From contig JAIVFH010000014.1 of NCBI GenBank assembly GCA_025765595.1, positions 124,001 to 188,000 on the forward strand: a stretch of 64,000 bases of DNA, written 5' to 3'. The DNA is from Obelidium mucronatum. Its lineage: Eukaryota; Chytridiomycota; Chytridiomycetes; Chytridiales; Chytriomycetaceae. Below the pieces are notes generated by a model that made no database searches, was not told the origin of the DNA, and saw nothing but the letters and a program-made list of their open reading frames with translations. A program made the position numbers and the translations under genes. Below are positions 1 to 10,952 of the stretch, in pieces; the stretch's first letter is position 1, and each line of letters opens with the position of its first letter.

Positions 1-1497
1 ATGAGCCTGATATGGAAGAGGATGTTTTGAGCTTCAAAAAAATTTCGTGTCTGTTGCTGGCGAGATTGCTCGCTTTACATTACAGCGACAGTGTAAGCCT
101 CAATCTCCATCAAACACTTTCAAAATACAGAGGGGACTCGCCAGAACGCTGTTTGGGCGAGACTCTAACTAGCCTCTTGCTTGATTTGGTGCCTATAGCA
201 CTGGATGGACTTGATTTGACGTTTGTCGAGTCTCTTCGGATTTGTCTGCAAACATTGCTATCGAAATTTGAAGCCGCGAAACAATATTCGGTGGTTAATG
301 GCGTGGTCGATTTATTTACGAATCGAGTTGTGGCTATCTTGAACGGAAGAAAGCAGGTAACTGTACTGCCAAAATTGTTTGCCACATTGACACCCATGTT
401 AAAATATGATAAAAGGGGAAAATTTCCGAGAAACACAAGGTTGCATTACACTTTTCGTTTTGCGTTCTAAGGCATATGTTTGCTGGTTCCGTTGAAGCCA
501 AGGTATGCTTATCTTGAGACTATCAGTTTCCTCATCAAAGAAAACAGGAACTTGGCTACAAACAAAACATCCATAAACTTGTAAATGAGTCTCTAAGATT
601 GGTAGACTTAAACGAACCTCTTTTATTGGAGATACTGCTGTGTCTCCAGAATGCTGTTACAGGATGCCATCATCCACACTCCTTGCTGGATCGCCAATGT
701 ACCTCAAATTGTTCAGTTGTTACGACTATACGAAGTATTATGAAAGAGAACTCTCAATTAGACAGTGTCTTTTTGGTGAGTGTGAATATTTTGAAGATTA
801 TGGTGCTTCAGAATGAGATTCGGATGGCCCTAATTAAGGTTTGCAACTTTTGTCTTTCAATTTTGTGATTGCTCAAGTGATTCTTCAGACAAGCTTTCTT
901 GGCGATTGTTTGCTCACATTGAAACGATTGGCCAAAGATAAAGAGGTTGGCAAAGTAACCAGTTTGTTGGCCCTTTTGAGAAACTTCACAATATCAATGG
1001 ACGGACAAATACATGCTATTAAAACCAAAGGTAAGTCTGAACTCTTTTTTTTTTGGTGACTGACTGATGGCTATAGGACTTTTTTCTTCTCTTCTTGATT
1101 TGTTGAGTTGGAAAATCGCAAATATTCACATATCGTGTTTGGCTGTCTTGAGGAATCTAGCTACTGCGAAAGAAAACAAGCCATTCTTTTTAGCAGATGA
1201 GAATTTCTTACCACAGCTTCTTGGACTTCTGGATTCGTGCAAAACTCTGCCAGTAGCCGACTCAATCACATCATTTATTTGGGTTCTTGCTTATGACAGT
1301 GAAAAGGTAATTTATGGGTTTGATCAGCGTTTTGGGTGGCTAAAAGAGATACTCAGGCCAAGGCGGCATTGAAGTCTGGAAGGCTTGTTGCCATTCTGGA
1401 CAAACTGGAATTTAATATCAACAGCTATGAAAAGAAGGGATCAGAAGCGATAATTTCAAACATTCGGCAAATTAAATTTCTTTTGCATGTTGAATAA
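1..1497 (+). CDS. RTTN: Rotatin C-terminal part (5' end outside window)
   Basis: Armadillo-like helical protein cut at its 5' end by the window. Inferred coding exons are 1-356, 548-775, 812-838, 889-1030, 1077-1306 and 1357-1497, all joining in frame with GT-AG borders; the join between 356 and 548 is the least certain because a short exon near 472-502 would introduce a stop. The last exons read SLLALLRNF, then CLAVLRNLATAKENKPFF, then DSEKAKAALKSGR. This matches the rotatin C-terminus, where an ALW..YxxxKAKAALKS motif closes the protein. Rotatin (Ana3 in flies) builds centrioles and basal bodies, so its presence fits an organism with flagellated zoospores. An AATAAA-like signal overlaps the stop codon. 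The family call rests on recognised motifs; a different ARM-repeat protein is possible. Confidence 0.62.
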
Positions 1498-1569
1498 AAT
1501 GTCTTTGTTTCCACCATTGTCAGCGCCCCATTGTCTGATGCTGATATCTATATTTACAATCACTAAATC

Positions 1570-2790
1570 ATGTCTGAAACAACTCCAGCTCAAGAATCCT
1601 CAGCGGTTGTTTTGATTGACAAGGAAGAGGGGGAAACTTTACTGTCCGTGAAAGTTGTTTCCAGTGAAGGATTGCATCCTTCAATCTATATTGCAATTTG
1701 GATTCTCTCCTCAGGATCGGTTATACTTTTCAACAAGTATATTTTACACACTCTTGATTTCCGTAAGTTTGAGCTTCCAGTTTTTTGGTAGTTTGTTCCA
1801 ATGGACAAACTGACAAACTCTCTGCAACAATAAGCCTTCCCAATTTTTCTCACAACGTGTCATTTGATTTTCGCAACACTTTCAACGCGTATTCTTGAGC
1901 GAAGCTCGAACCTTCTCGACGGTTTAAAGGTTGTCAAAATTACTCAAGATGTCTACGTGAAAGCAATTCTACCTATTGGATTCCTTTTTTCTCTAAGTTT
2001 GGTATTTTGCAATGTGGCGTACCTTTATTTGTCGGTTCCATTTATTCAAATGTTAAAGGTTTGTTGAAATGCTCTAGTGGGGAGGAATCGTTAAGCAAAA
2101 ATTATTTCGTTGTAGGCTGTAACCCCAGTAGTCGTTCTTCTGATTGGGTACGCATTGGGAACCGATAAAGTAGACTGCATGGTATTGGTGAAAGTGACAT
2201 TGATCGTAACTGGGGTGATAATTGCATCATACGGAGAGATTGAGTTTGTGTTTCTTGGGTTTGTCATTCAAGGCCTGGGAATACTGTTCGAAGCAACTCG
2301 GCTTGTGCTTGTTCAAAAACTGCTCAAAGAACACAAAATGGATCCAATGGTTTCATTGTACTATTTTGCACCTGTATGCGCAGTAATCAATGGCTTAGCT
2401 TTTCTCATCTTTGAAAGCCATCTGATAACATGGGATTACTTTAATCATGTTGGATTTGGAGTTTTGTTTCTAAACTGCTGTACGGCACTTGCTCTGAATG
2501 TCGCTGTGGTGTTTTTGATTGGAAAGACTTCTTCATTGGTCATGTGTCTTTCTGGCGTTTTCAAAGACATTTTGTTGGTTGTGGTTTCAGTGTTTCTATG
2601 GAATTCTCCCGTTTCGCCACTGCAAGTGTTTGGTTATGGGTTGGCTTTGATTGGAATGGTCTGGTATAAGCAAGCTGATTGCAATCCCTTGTTATTGATC
2701 TGTGCCTTCACTGCGACTACCCTTGCCAGTACAATGATGGTTGCACATGGTGGAATGTCGTTGGGAAGTATTCTGGCCAAACAACCTTAA
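1570..2790 (+). CDS. Triose-phosphate/nucleotide-sugar transporter family membrane protein
   Basis: Three exons (1570-1762, 1835-2058, 2116-2790) join in frame to 363 residues. After the first junction the protein reads LDFPFPIFLTTCHL, the usual NKY..TLxFPxPIxLTxxHL signature of the TPT/DMT family, and exon 3 opens with AVTPVVVLLIGY, the matching conserved Pro-rich membrane segment. About ten hydrophobic segments are visible, ending with GxALIGMVWYKQ, a typical last helix. Members exchange sugar phosphates or nucleotide sugars across Golgi or ER membranes; substrate cannot be told from sequence. The tail after the last helix is about 35 residues longer than the minimum and mildly hydrophobic. 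It starts 72 bp after the rotatin stop, in the same direction. Length is normal for the family and no defect is seen. Confidence 0.85.
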
Positions 2791-2900
2791 AATCACCGCG
2801 ATTCACAATAATACTTTTTTATAACTTTTTTTTAATGGAAATTGGATGTATTTTTTGCTCAAAACTTCGGCGATTTTTGAAGAGTGTGTAAATATTTTCA

Positions 2901-5177
2901 TCAAAATTTGACACTCTTGGCAAGGTTGGCCTTGATACCAGTCATTTCTCCCTTGTAAGCACCCAATTTGGATTTGTCCTTGACAATGGCCTTGACGCTG
3001 CTCAACTTTTTGAGTTTCTTTGCAAACTTATTCTTGATCTTGACACGACCGTTGCGATCCTCCTTCTTGCGACGAGGTGTGAGACCCTTGTTGGCATCGA
3101 TAGTCCATCCAGTAGAACGCTTAGTTCCTGGCGCTGTCATGTCGTTGTCATCGTATAACCTATGTCAACCAAGTTTTTAAAGTCAAGAAAAAGAAAATAG
3201 GAAAGAGAAAAATTCACATACAAGTCACCCTCCAAGGTCTTTTTGTAAGCCTGGAATTTATCCTCCTTGGCATCTTTACGCGCTTTCTTTGCATTGGCGA
3301 CAGCATTGTAATAAGCCAATGCCTCATCATCTTGATCATCATTGTTGACGTCATCATCTTCGCCGTCATCCGCATCTCCACGCTTTCGCTTCGTCACAGC
3401 TTCATCTTCTTCATCGTATCCATGGTAGTCTTCTCCATGATAATCTTCGTCATCTAAAGCAGTTGGGTCGTGGACATCATCATCATCCAAATCGTCATCC
3501 ACAGCAGCTTTTTTCTTTTGCTGTTGCTTTTGCGCATCGGCAGAAAATATGGCGCTTGGATCCGGTTTTTCATCTTCAAACTTGGTTGGAACAAGCTGAC
3601 CCCATTTGTCGCGAAGTGGGATGTCTGCGTCTCCAGTTCCATTGACATATTTGGCCCGCTTGGAAAGATCCTAATAACCGGGAATGAGTAAATTCAATCA
3701 TTTTTGGAAAATTATAACAAAACAAAGAAAAGCTCATTTACCTGATCCAGTCGCTTGACGTGGAATTGTAAGTCTCTCTTTCGGCTCATTTTCTCATGCA
3801 TATCGACTTGATTCAGATCCACTTCCCCAAAGTCATTGGCAGCAGCAGCCATTGCTTTTTTGGAAGCCTTCTTATCTTTGGCGGTTGGAGCAGGTTTGGT
3901 GGAGTGGAATTCTGGGATTTTAAACTCCTCGTCCTCGTCCTCCTCTTCCTTCGATTCAGCAGGTTCGACAACAGCCGCTTTCGATCCCTTCTTCTTTGAC
4001 CCCTTTTCAGCTTTCAGTGTTGCCAAAACTTGGCGCATTTCTTCTTCATTCAAGAGATCCTCGTCATTTTCATCGTCATCGTTCATGGAGCCCTCGTTTT
4101 CTTGATCGTCTTCGTCATCATCGATCTCGTTATCATCATCATCGCTGTCCTCGTCAAACTCTTCACCATCCAATCGTGCATCTACAAACTCTGAAATCCG
4201 ATCCAACAGATTAACAAATCCTTCAGACTCGGGTTCTTCAACTGTAGGCACCGTTGCCGCAGCGTTTTTCTTGCTGTTTTTCCCCTTCTTTGATGTTGCA
4301 GGCGCTTCTTCCTCAGGTTCTTCTTTTCTTCCTTCAACCCGCTTTTCGAGACGTGATAGTAGGTGTGACAGGTTGGCAATGACTTTGGTGACAGGGTGTG
4401 AATGTATTTGGTCGGCAGAGAGGTTTGACGGTGGATTGGCGCGTAGGGCCAAGTAAAATAGAATGTTGTGGAGGTATGAAAGCAGGATTCCTTGAATGAT
4501 GAAGACAGTGAGAATCAAAAGGACAAAAGAAAACAGATGAGAGAAAAAAAAATGGTTTGAACTCAACTGTATCGAAGCTCCAAGTATTCTTTCGCCTCCA
4601 ATAGCCGTGTTGGAACCTTTTCAGATTCGTCTTCTTGTTCCTTCATCCACTTCAATGAAGGACCCAGAACATTCTTGACTTCGTCCCATCGTTCATCAAA
4701 CTCTTTCAAGTATCCAACAATTTCTGGGATTTGTGATTCAGCAAGCGACTTCAAGGCCGAAGCATCCATTTTAGCAAGGGCATCTCGTTTCAACCCAGAA
4801 TCCACTTTCTCAACATGAACACCACCAAACGTCAAATCGTCTTCCTCTGTTTCTGCAGTCGCCGCCGCTGTTCCTCTTAACCGTTTGATCAAGGAGTCTC
4901 CAAATGTGGCTTTGGCACCACCACCACCAAGTTCCTCGTCGTCGTCTCCCAAGAAATCAGCTTCATCCATGGCTTCGACTCGGCGTTGCTGCATTTTCAA
5001 GGTTTCTGCGAGTTCTTCGCGCATGGCTTCTTCATCACTGATGACTTCTTCATCGCGATTGTAAAAGTTTTTCCTGCTGCGACCCCAAGCTTGAACGGCT
5101 TCATCTTGATGCAAAAAAAGGAAAAAAGAAAGAGAGAAAGTCAGTAAGCGGAAGGAAAGATGGAAGCAATGCATATG

Positions 5178-5236
<59 letters not shown>

Positions 5237-5844
5237 TAAACCTTCGTCAAATTCCTTCTTTTTGGCTTTGGTCTGCAAAGTACCACCAACAGATTTCCGA
5301 TCAATAATCTCATCATCCTCGTCTTCGTAATCACGCGCTGTTTTCAAGTAACGATTCGACTTTGCAAGTAATCGATCGTCTTCCTTGTCCATACGATCCA
5401 ACACATCCTCATCAACGTCGTCGTCGTCGTCGTCATCAGCATCATCCTCTGAGTCGTCAATATCGAGACTCAAGACTTGATCATCTTGTCCAAAATCCTG
5501 TTCCCATACGTTTTTCCCATTCTTCTTTACTTTCCGCATGGCAACATCGTTCCGCCGTTGTACTGCAGATTCAAAGTCGATAGAGTCCCGTTGTTCGTGA
5601 ACTATTTAGTTTGGCAATGTATGGGGATATATACATTGGTGTGCTGGTTAATTGAACTATCCTATAGGTGTAATTTTTTTTTTTTTTTTTGGTTACATTC
5701 ATCTTCTGAATCCATGACTTGATCATATGAAGTGATTGCTTTGATGCTTTGCCCTTTCCGAGTTGTAAAGTCATCTTCGCTGTCGCTCTTGTTGTTTGTG
5801 GCGACAGGTGCAGACTTTGTTGCGTGTCGTCGTTTCTTTGCCAT
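2901..5844 (-). CDS. UTP3: U3 snoRNP / SSU processome protein SAS10 (UTP3)
   Basis: Six exons on the minus strand (5844-5697, 5601-5242, 5104-4568, 4490-3742, 3670-3222, 3159-2901) join in frame to 833 residues starting MAKKRRHATK. Near the N-terminus the splice restores FHEQRDSIDFE, a conserved SAS10 motif. The middle carries the Sas10/Utp3 domain (SQIPEIVGYLKEFDERWDEV, then YLELRY and LHNILFYLALRA). The C-terminus has the Sas10 tail NKGLTPRRKKEDRNGRVKIK. Long acidic Asp/Glu tracts separate them, as in relatives. The protein acts in the nucleolus in early 18S pre-rRNA processing and binds exosome-linked factors. Intron 2 carries a 52-nt T run (sense strand) close upstream of the donor-side exon. 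Domain order and length support the call strongly. Confidence 0.88.
5183..5234. repeat. 52-nt poly(A) tract on plus strand (poly(T) in UTP3 intron 2)
   Basis: An uninterrupted A run on the plus strand lies inside intron 2 of UTP3, where it reads as T on the coding strand just after the 5' splice site. It is far longer than a normal polypyrimidine tract and its length is likely unstable. Confidence 0.95.
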
Positions 5845-5952
5845 TTTCTTTTGATGTAGAGTGAAAAAAAAAAGAAAGAAAGAAAGGAGATTTCAATAGT
5901 TGGTGAACGAAAAACATAACGGGAATATATCCATTCACTATGTATCTCTTTA

Positions 5953-6411
5953 TTAAAACAGTTGCGCTATCGCTACAACACCTGCAATCAATACGGCCGC
6001 CACAAGAAACCCAAGAAAGTGGAACGCTTGTCCTTGACTCAACACGATCGACAATGTCACATAGAGCGTGATCAGACTCACAGTGGCAGCCTGGATCAAT
6101 CGCGGTGCGGTTGTGCGCCACTTGTTGTTGGAAAAGTCCAGTTTGATATTTTTGACCAGGGGCAAGTAGTAGCCAATGTAGATGTAGATTCCAAAGAAAG
6201 AAAGTGCGCTCGAGTATAAGAGGAATAGTGTCAAAGTGCTGGCGTCCGCCAGGGATACTTGTTGGTATGCTTGATAGGCGAGGTACAACGAGCCAACTAG
6301 ACTGTGTGTGTGAGAATCATTGATTACATCATAAAAAAAAAGCAGTTTTAATGAAAGAAAGTGAATCTTACGGATGACGCTGGCTTGAGTGGCGGATGGT
6401 GTTCGTGGCAT
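5953..6411 (-). CDS. Small multi-span membrane protein, unrecognised
   Basis: Two exons (6411-6372 and 6296-5953) encode 127 residues beginning MPRTPSATQASVI. The acceptor at CTAG before 6296 is preferred because the nearer upstream AG would create a stop at once. Three to four hydrophobic segments are visible: one around LGSLYLAYQAYQQ, one in LFLLYSSALSFFGIYIY, and two in the C-terminal half (AATVSLITLYVTLSIVL and FLGFLVAAVLIAGVVAI). The loop KNIKLDFSNNKW is basic. I recognise no family. It lies 108 bp upstream of UTP3 in the same direction and is divergent from the membrane protein at 6653, with about 240 bp between start codons. Expression is likely, since splicing restores a clean membrane topology, but the function is unknown. 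Confidence 0.6.
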   Translation of the reverse strand: MPRTPSATQASVIRKIHFLSLKLLFFYDVINDSHTHSLVGSLYLAYQAYQQVSLADASTLTLFLLYSSALSFFGIYIYIGYYLPLVKNIKLDFSNNKWRTTAPRLIQAATVSLITLYVTLSIVLSQGQAFHFLGFLVAAVLIAGVVAIAQLF

Positions 6412-6652
6412 TTCAAATTTATAATTTGATTTTAATATATTTTATCATGTACCAACGCTCTTCTTCTTTCTGTTTCAAAACTGGGGTGACACGAGATAAC
6501 CTTAAGAATTTGGCCGCGGCACTTTTCTTTTTGGTGTATGCAGATCCCTCGCCCAAGACAATTTCACTGCAGGATGAAGTGACAATTCCAAAACTTTTTA
6601 AAGCGGAGACAACTCGAAGACACATGAAAAACAGATAGTTGATTTGAAGAAC

Positions 6653-7641
6653 ATGGGGCAAATACTTGGATCTCAACAAAAATGGTTTTCGGAGACAAAC
6701 GCGGCAATGGGGATGGTTTCTTTCTCAACGGTTCTTGTCATGTTCTCAAGCAATATTTGGCAGTTGGATAGAACCCCTAGAACATGGTATGAAACTTTAC
6801 AGATCACCCCTTCATTTCGGAGTGCTTATTGTACTTGTCAATGTAGGATTCGTTGGATGGCGTACTTTGACGCTTTGGCGTACTTGATTGTCTACGTAGG
6901 AACCTCCTTGAATGAATTGATGCCCGAATGTTGGAAACAAAATTCGTATTGGCTAGCAGCCGATTTAGTTTGGGTCAGTTTGGTCGTTATTTTGGAAACT
7001 GGTTTCTGACTTCTTCTTAGTCCTTCAAAGATGCATTCAAGTATGGGTACATATCTTATAAAGCACTTTCTATTTGCGGATTCAAGGCGCGTTGGCCGTG
7101 CTACGCCACCATGATTGGAAGCTTGCTGCTTTATTGGTTGCTCTGTGTTCAAGCATACGGATTTACTGCACCAGACTGCCACGGTACATTTAAATCTCAA
7201 GGACCACGAGTGGCACTCTACCTCTATTGGACATTGGTCGATGTGGTCGCCTCCGCCATGATTCTACACAAAATGTCGTCTATTGTGAGCAACTCAAAAG
7301 AAGTGAATACTGACAACAAGGTTTACTATGTTATAAAGTTCCGTGAAGAGATTCGGTTGTTGGCAGTCAGTGTTGGAATGTTTGCCGTTACCATCGTATG
7401 TATCCATCACGCGTTGAACCCTGAGGCAGAGTACTTGAATATTTGGAGTATTGTGTTTGTCTATTGCCAAGTGTTGTTGGTGATGGGCAGCCAGAAGGTT
7501 GTGGTGGGAGACGGTCAGGCAGTTGGGGCCAGTGGTGGCAGTGCGGCCAGTGGTGGTGGCAACAATGCCGCGGCGAAGAGCGTGGGCAGCCGCTTTGGCG
7601 GAAGCACGAAAGCCGGCACGTCGAGCCACTTCAAGGGATGA
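6653..7641 (+). CDS. Multi-span membrane protein, paralogue of 61990-62942
   Basis: Exons 6653-6786, 6847-6973 and 7021-7641 join in frame to 293 residues (an in-frame ATG at 6644 would add three). Splice junctions are supported by the paralogue: exon 1 to 2 restores RTWIRWMAYFDAL (paralogue RTWIRWAAYLDSL), and exon 2 to 3 restores LVWSFKDAFKYGYI (paralogue LLWSFKDAFKIGYI). About seven hydrophobic segments span the protein, giving a receptor- or transporter-like topology, followed by a Gly/Ser/Ala-rich tail ending SSHFKG. I recognise no named family. The tail differs from the His-rich tail of the paralogue while the membrane core is conserved, so selection probably acts on the membrane part. 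Start choice is uncertain; the core is well supported by the paired copies. Confidence 0.75.
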
Positions 7642-7779
7642 ATGCACTTTTATTCTCGTTTATTATTTATTATTATTTACATATTCTTTTTTTTTTTTTG
7701 CTTGCTGTTCTTTTTTAAGAAAACAAAAAACAAAAAACAAAAAACAAAAAACAAAAACAAAAGCATCAACGCCAGCAGC

Positions 7780-10700
7780 ATGTTCTCATCCCACCAGCAC
7801 CAGCAGCGCGGCGGCGGCGGCGGACGTGGACGCGGACGCGGCGGGCGTGGCGGCGGCGGCGGCGGGCGGTCAGCGGCGCAGCGCAGCAACGAGGGCACGA
7901 TCGACTACGCGGCGATGGACGCCTCGGGCGGCGTTGGCGGCGCTGGCGGCATCGGCATCGCCGGGCGCTTCGCGGCGCTGGCGCAGTCGCAGCCGGCGGC
8001 GGCGTCGGCGTCGGCGGCGGCCGCGCGCCGCAGCGCGAGCAACCCGTACGGCCTGCAGAAGCCGCTCGCGCGCCACCGCAACCTGACGTTGCAGCGCGGC
8101 GCGGGCGGCGGCGGCGGCGTGTTGGCGAACGAAGTCGCCGTGTCCGGCTGGCGCGAAAAGAACCACGACCCAATGGCGCTGTTTGATTTTCTGAAGGGCA
8201 AAGTTGACTCAACCACCGTCAACGTCGTCACCGTGTGTTTTCGTTCCGCTGTTTATTCTTGTTTTTCTTGCTTTCTTTCTTGCACTCAAAAATCAAACAC
8301 AAACAACACAGCACCGCTTCGAGGGCGATCAAATCATCATCAAACTGAAATCTCCCATCGAAGTCAACGCCGTCGTGAAACTCTCAGGAATCCGTTATGC
8401 CGGCGGAAAGGTGCGTCGCAATTTTCTGTCTGTCGCTCTGTCTCCCTGCTGTCTTTTGGTCGCGGTATCCATGCAGTCCCTATGCTCATTTGCCCTTTTC
8501 TTTGCTAGCTTATCATCAAAAGTCTCAATGAATCGGTTTCAAATGACGTCTCAGAAACGGCTTCAATCACACAACAGCCCAATGTCGTTGCATTGCTCAC
8601 AGAAATCCTGCAATCGCGATATAATATTGAAGGCAAATTTGTTACTCTGGAAAACTTGGCAGATGACCCACGAATGCAGTCAAACGTTTCTCTGTCTGGT
8701 TTTGGATCTGATTCTGTCGAAACAAACAAGATTGGTCCTGTGATTTGCAAATTAATTGGCCAGCTGTTTCCTGATGTATATATTTATATCACATTTCTTG
8801 ATGGAGTAATCACACGTTTGTGCGTAATCTAGGTCCTCAGCATCAGTTTTGTTTCATGCAAATTATTGTCGCTGAAACCATTTGCCACTCTTTCCGTCTA
8901 TTGTCCGTTTGTCCAAAACTTGTCTTTTGAAAACAATTCTCTTCAATCATACCGCGATGTCGAAGCTTTGGAAGGATATAAACTCAAGAATTTGCGGGAA
9001 GTTGTTTTTGGAAGGAATCCTGTTTATGATCGAGAAGCAAAGAAAGGAGAGGCTGGGCTTACTGGATACCGAACGTTAGTTGGGCTCTACCATGTCTATC
9101 GCCGAAGGCGACTGTTCTGCCAAAGGCGGTTTATTCTTTTTATCTTCCGCCGAACCATTGAAGGCCAGCACACCTTCTTCTTCTTCGTCTTCTTTTATTT
9201 TTATATTATATTATATTATTTTTTATTTTGGAATTTGAAGGTGGTGTATCCTCTTTCTGTTTCATGCTGTCGCCGAAGGCGATCGTTCTTCTCCTTTTCT
9301 GACGACCTTGCACTCTTTCTCCTTCTTTTTACTCGTTTTTCTTTCATTGCTGACATCTGAGAAACAGGAAAATGAAGCAGATTTTCCCAACAATCAAAAT
9401 GCTGGACATGATTCCATTTGAAGAAGAAATCGCGCTTCCTGAGATTGGCCTCCCTTCTGTCGACGACTTGCCGGAAACAGAGAAGGGATCTTTCATGGAT
9501 TCAGAAGTTACGGCAAATATGGTTCAAGCTTTTATTCCCAAGTATGTTTTTTCTTGTTCTTTCCCCTATTGGATTCCTTCTTTTCCGCTCATTATATTAC
9601 GTTCCCATATTTCTAGGTTCTTTGCATTGTTTGACACAAATCGGCCTGCGCTGTCCCAAGTATATTTGGAAAATTCTCACTTTTCAGTGTCAGTGAATCC
9701 AAATCTTCGACGAATTCGACCTGTCGGTGGGAAAGGAGGAGGCCGAGAAATGTTTGATACGTGGTTCCCGCAAAATAGAAACCACTTGGCATGCAAAGGT
9801 AAACGGTGCTTATGAAAGTCTAGAATTTGAACTGACTAACCAATACATAACATAATGCATAGATGCCGGGAAAAGAGTCTCCTTATTGGCAAAAGGACCA
9901 CAAGCCATTGATCAACTCTTTTGTAAATTGCCCCAAACAAAGCATCCCATCAATGCGACTTTTGAAAAGAAAATGTTTGCATGTGATGCTTATCAGCAGC
10001 AGATGGGAGATGCAGTTGTACTTGTGTTGACTGTTCAAGGAGAATTCAATGAAGGTTTGTTGAATTTTATCTCTTCGAATTTTTGTGTGTTGAATATCAT
10101 TCTATTAGTTCAAATTTCAAGGCAAAAGTCGTTCACGCGAACGTTTGTTCTGGTGCCTGCACCACCTGGGTCTAGGTATTAGATCTATGATTGTCTGCTG
10201 CGTTTATTTTGGGTTTTTTTTTAACCAAAAAAAAATTATTTTTTCTTTGTAGTGCAAGTCAGAATGGATGGGATGTTTGTGTTTTAAATGATATGCTGGT
10301 CATTCGATCATGGGCTGCTGAACGTACATGGTCCGACAAACCAATAAGTCAAATCAGTTCGCAGCCTACGAACGGACCCCTGATAGGAGTTGCACATGGT
10401 GCTAAGCCCTTTGATTTGAACAACCAAATGGATGGAAGTGGGGCGGCTGTTGGTTCTGGGGGTGGTGCATTACCGAATGATGTGAACATTTTATTAGCTC
10501 TCAAGAATGCACATGGACTGGTAAGCGATTGTGCTTTTAATTTAGCTTATGTTTTGGGGCCTTTCACATATTTTTTTGTGGTGTTTTTAACCAATTTTTT
10601 TTTGTAGGATGATTCCAAACATAATATTGTTGTGCAGTTGGCACAAGCGACGGGTCTGAATTATCAATTTGCCGCGCAGTGTTTAAATGAAGTTGGATGG

Positions 10701-10840
10701 AATGGAGATGCTGCCATGAATGCGTTCAACAGTGTTCGGGTAACGTGTTTTCCTTTTTTTTCTTGTTGATAACTTGCTAAATGATTTGCATAAAACAGGG
10801 CCAGATTCCTCCGGCAGCTTTCCAGTTTCAACCCCTTTAA
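7780..10840 (+). CDS. MEX67: mRNA export receptor MEX67 / NXF1 (TAP)
   Basis: Eleven exons (7780-8232, 8312-8410, 8509-8775, 8833-9074, 9368-9541, 9617-9798, 9863-10054, 10109-10175, 10253-10520, 10608-10739, 10799-10840) give 705 residues in one frame. Order: a Gly/Arg-rich N-terminus; an RRM-like fold; leucine-rich repeats ending YRTKMKQIFPTIKMLD; an NTF2-like domain starting ANMVQAFIPKFFALFDTNR; and a C-terminal UBA-like TAP-C domain (LAQATGLNYQFAAQCLNEVG, then NAFNSVRGQIPPAAFQF). This is the complete NXF1 architecture. The protein carries mRNPs through the nuclear pore with its partner Mtr2/NXT1, which is not in this window. The first ~400 bases are extremely GC-rich (RGG-type repeats, GGRGGGGGG). 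Intron 4 is the longest (293 nt) and holds GC-rich hairpin repeats. Recognition is strong. Confidence 0.9.
9099..9282. repeat. GC-rich hairpin repeats in MEX67 intron 4
   Basis: The 13-mer TCGCCGAAGGCGA, a perfect 5-bp stem with a GAA loop, occurs at 9099-9111 and again at 9270-9282. Related imperfect forms (GCCAAAGGCGG, CCGCCGAACC) lie between them. They stand out sharply against the T-rich intron around them. Confidence 0.7.
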
Positions 10841-10952
10841 ATTTATTTAGTTTCTGACCCTTTTTCTGTACTTGAGTTTGTGTGTGTGAAAGAATAAGAA
10901 AGAATTCAATGTTTGGTGTCACGCATTCAATTTATTAATTCGACAGCCCTTG

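Noticed and set aside
472..502. Extra rotatin exon between 471 and 503
   Set aside because: It has good splice borders but creates an in-frame stop with the neighbouring exons; left out, though RNA data could change this.
7499..8231. Several long Arg/Ala-rich ORFs on both strands across the GC-rich start of MEX67
   Set aside because: They arise because GC-rich DNA lacks stop codons. The frame continuing into RRM, LRR and NTF2 domains is the real one.
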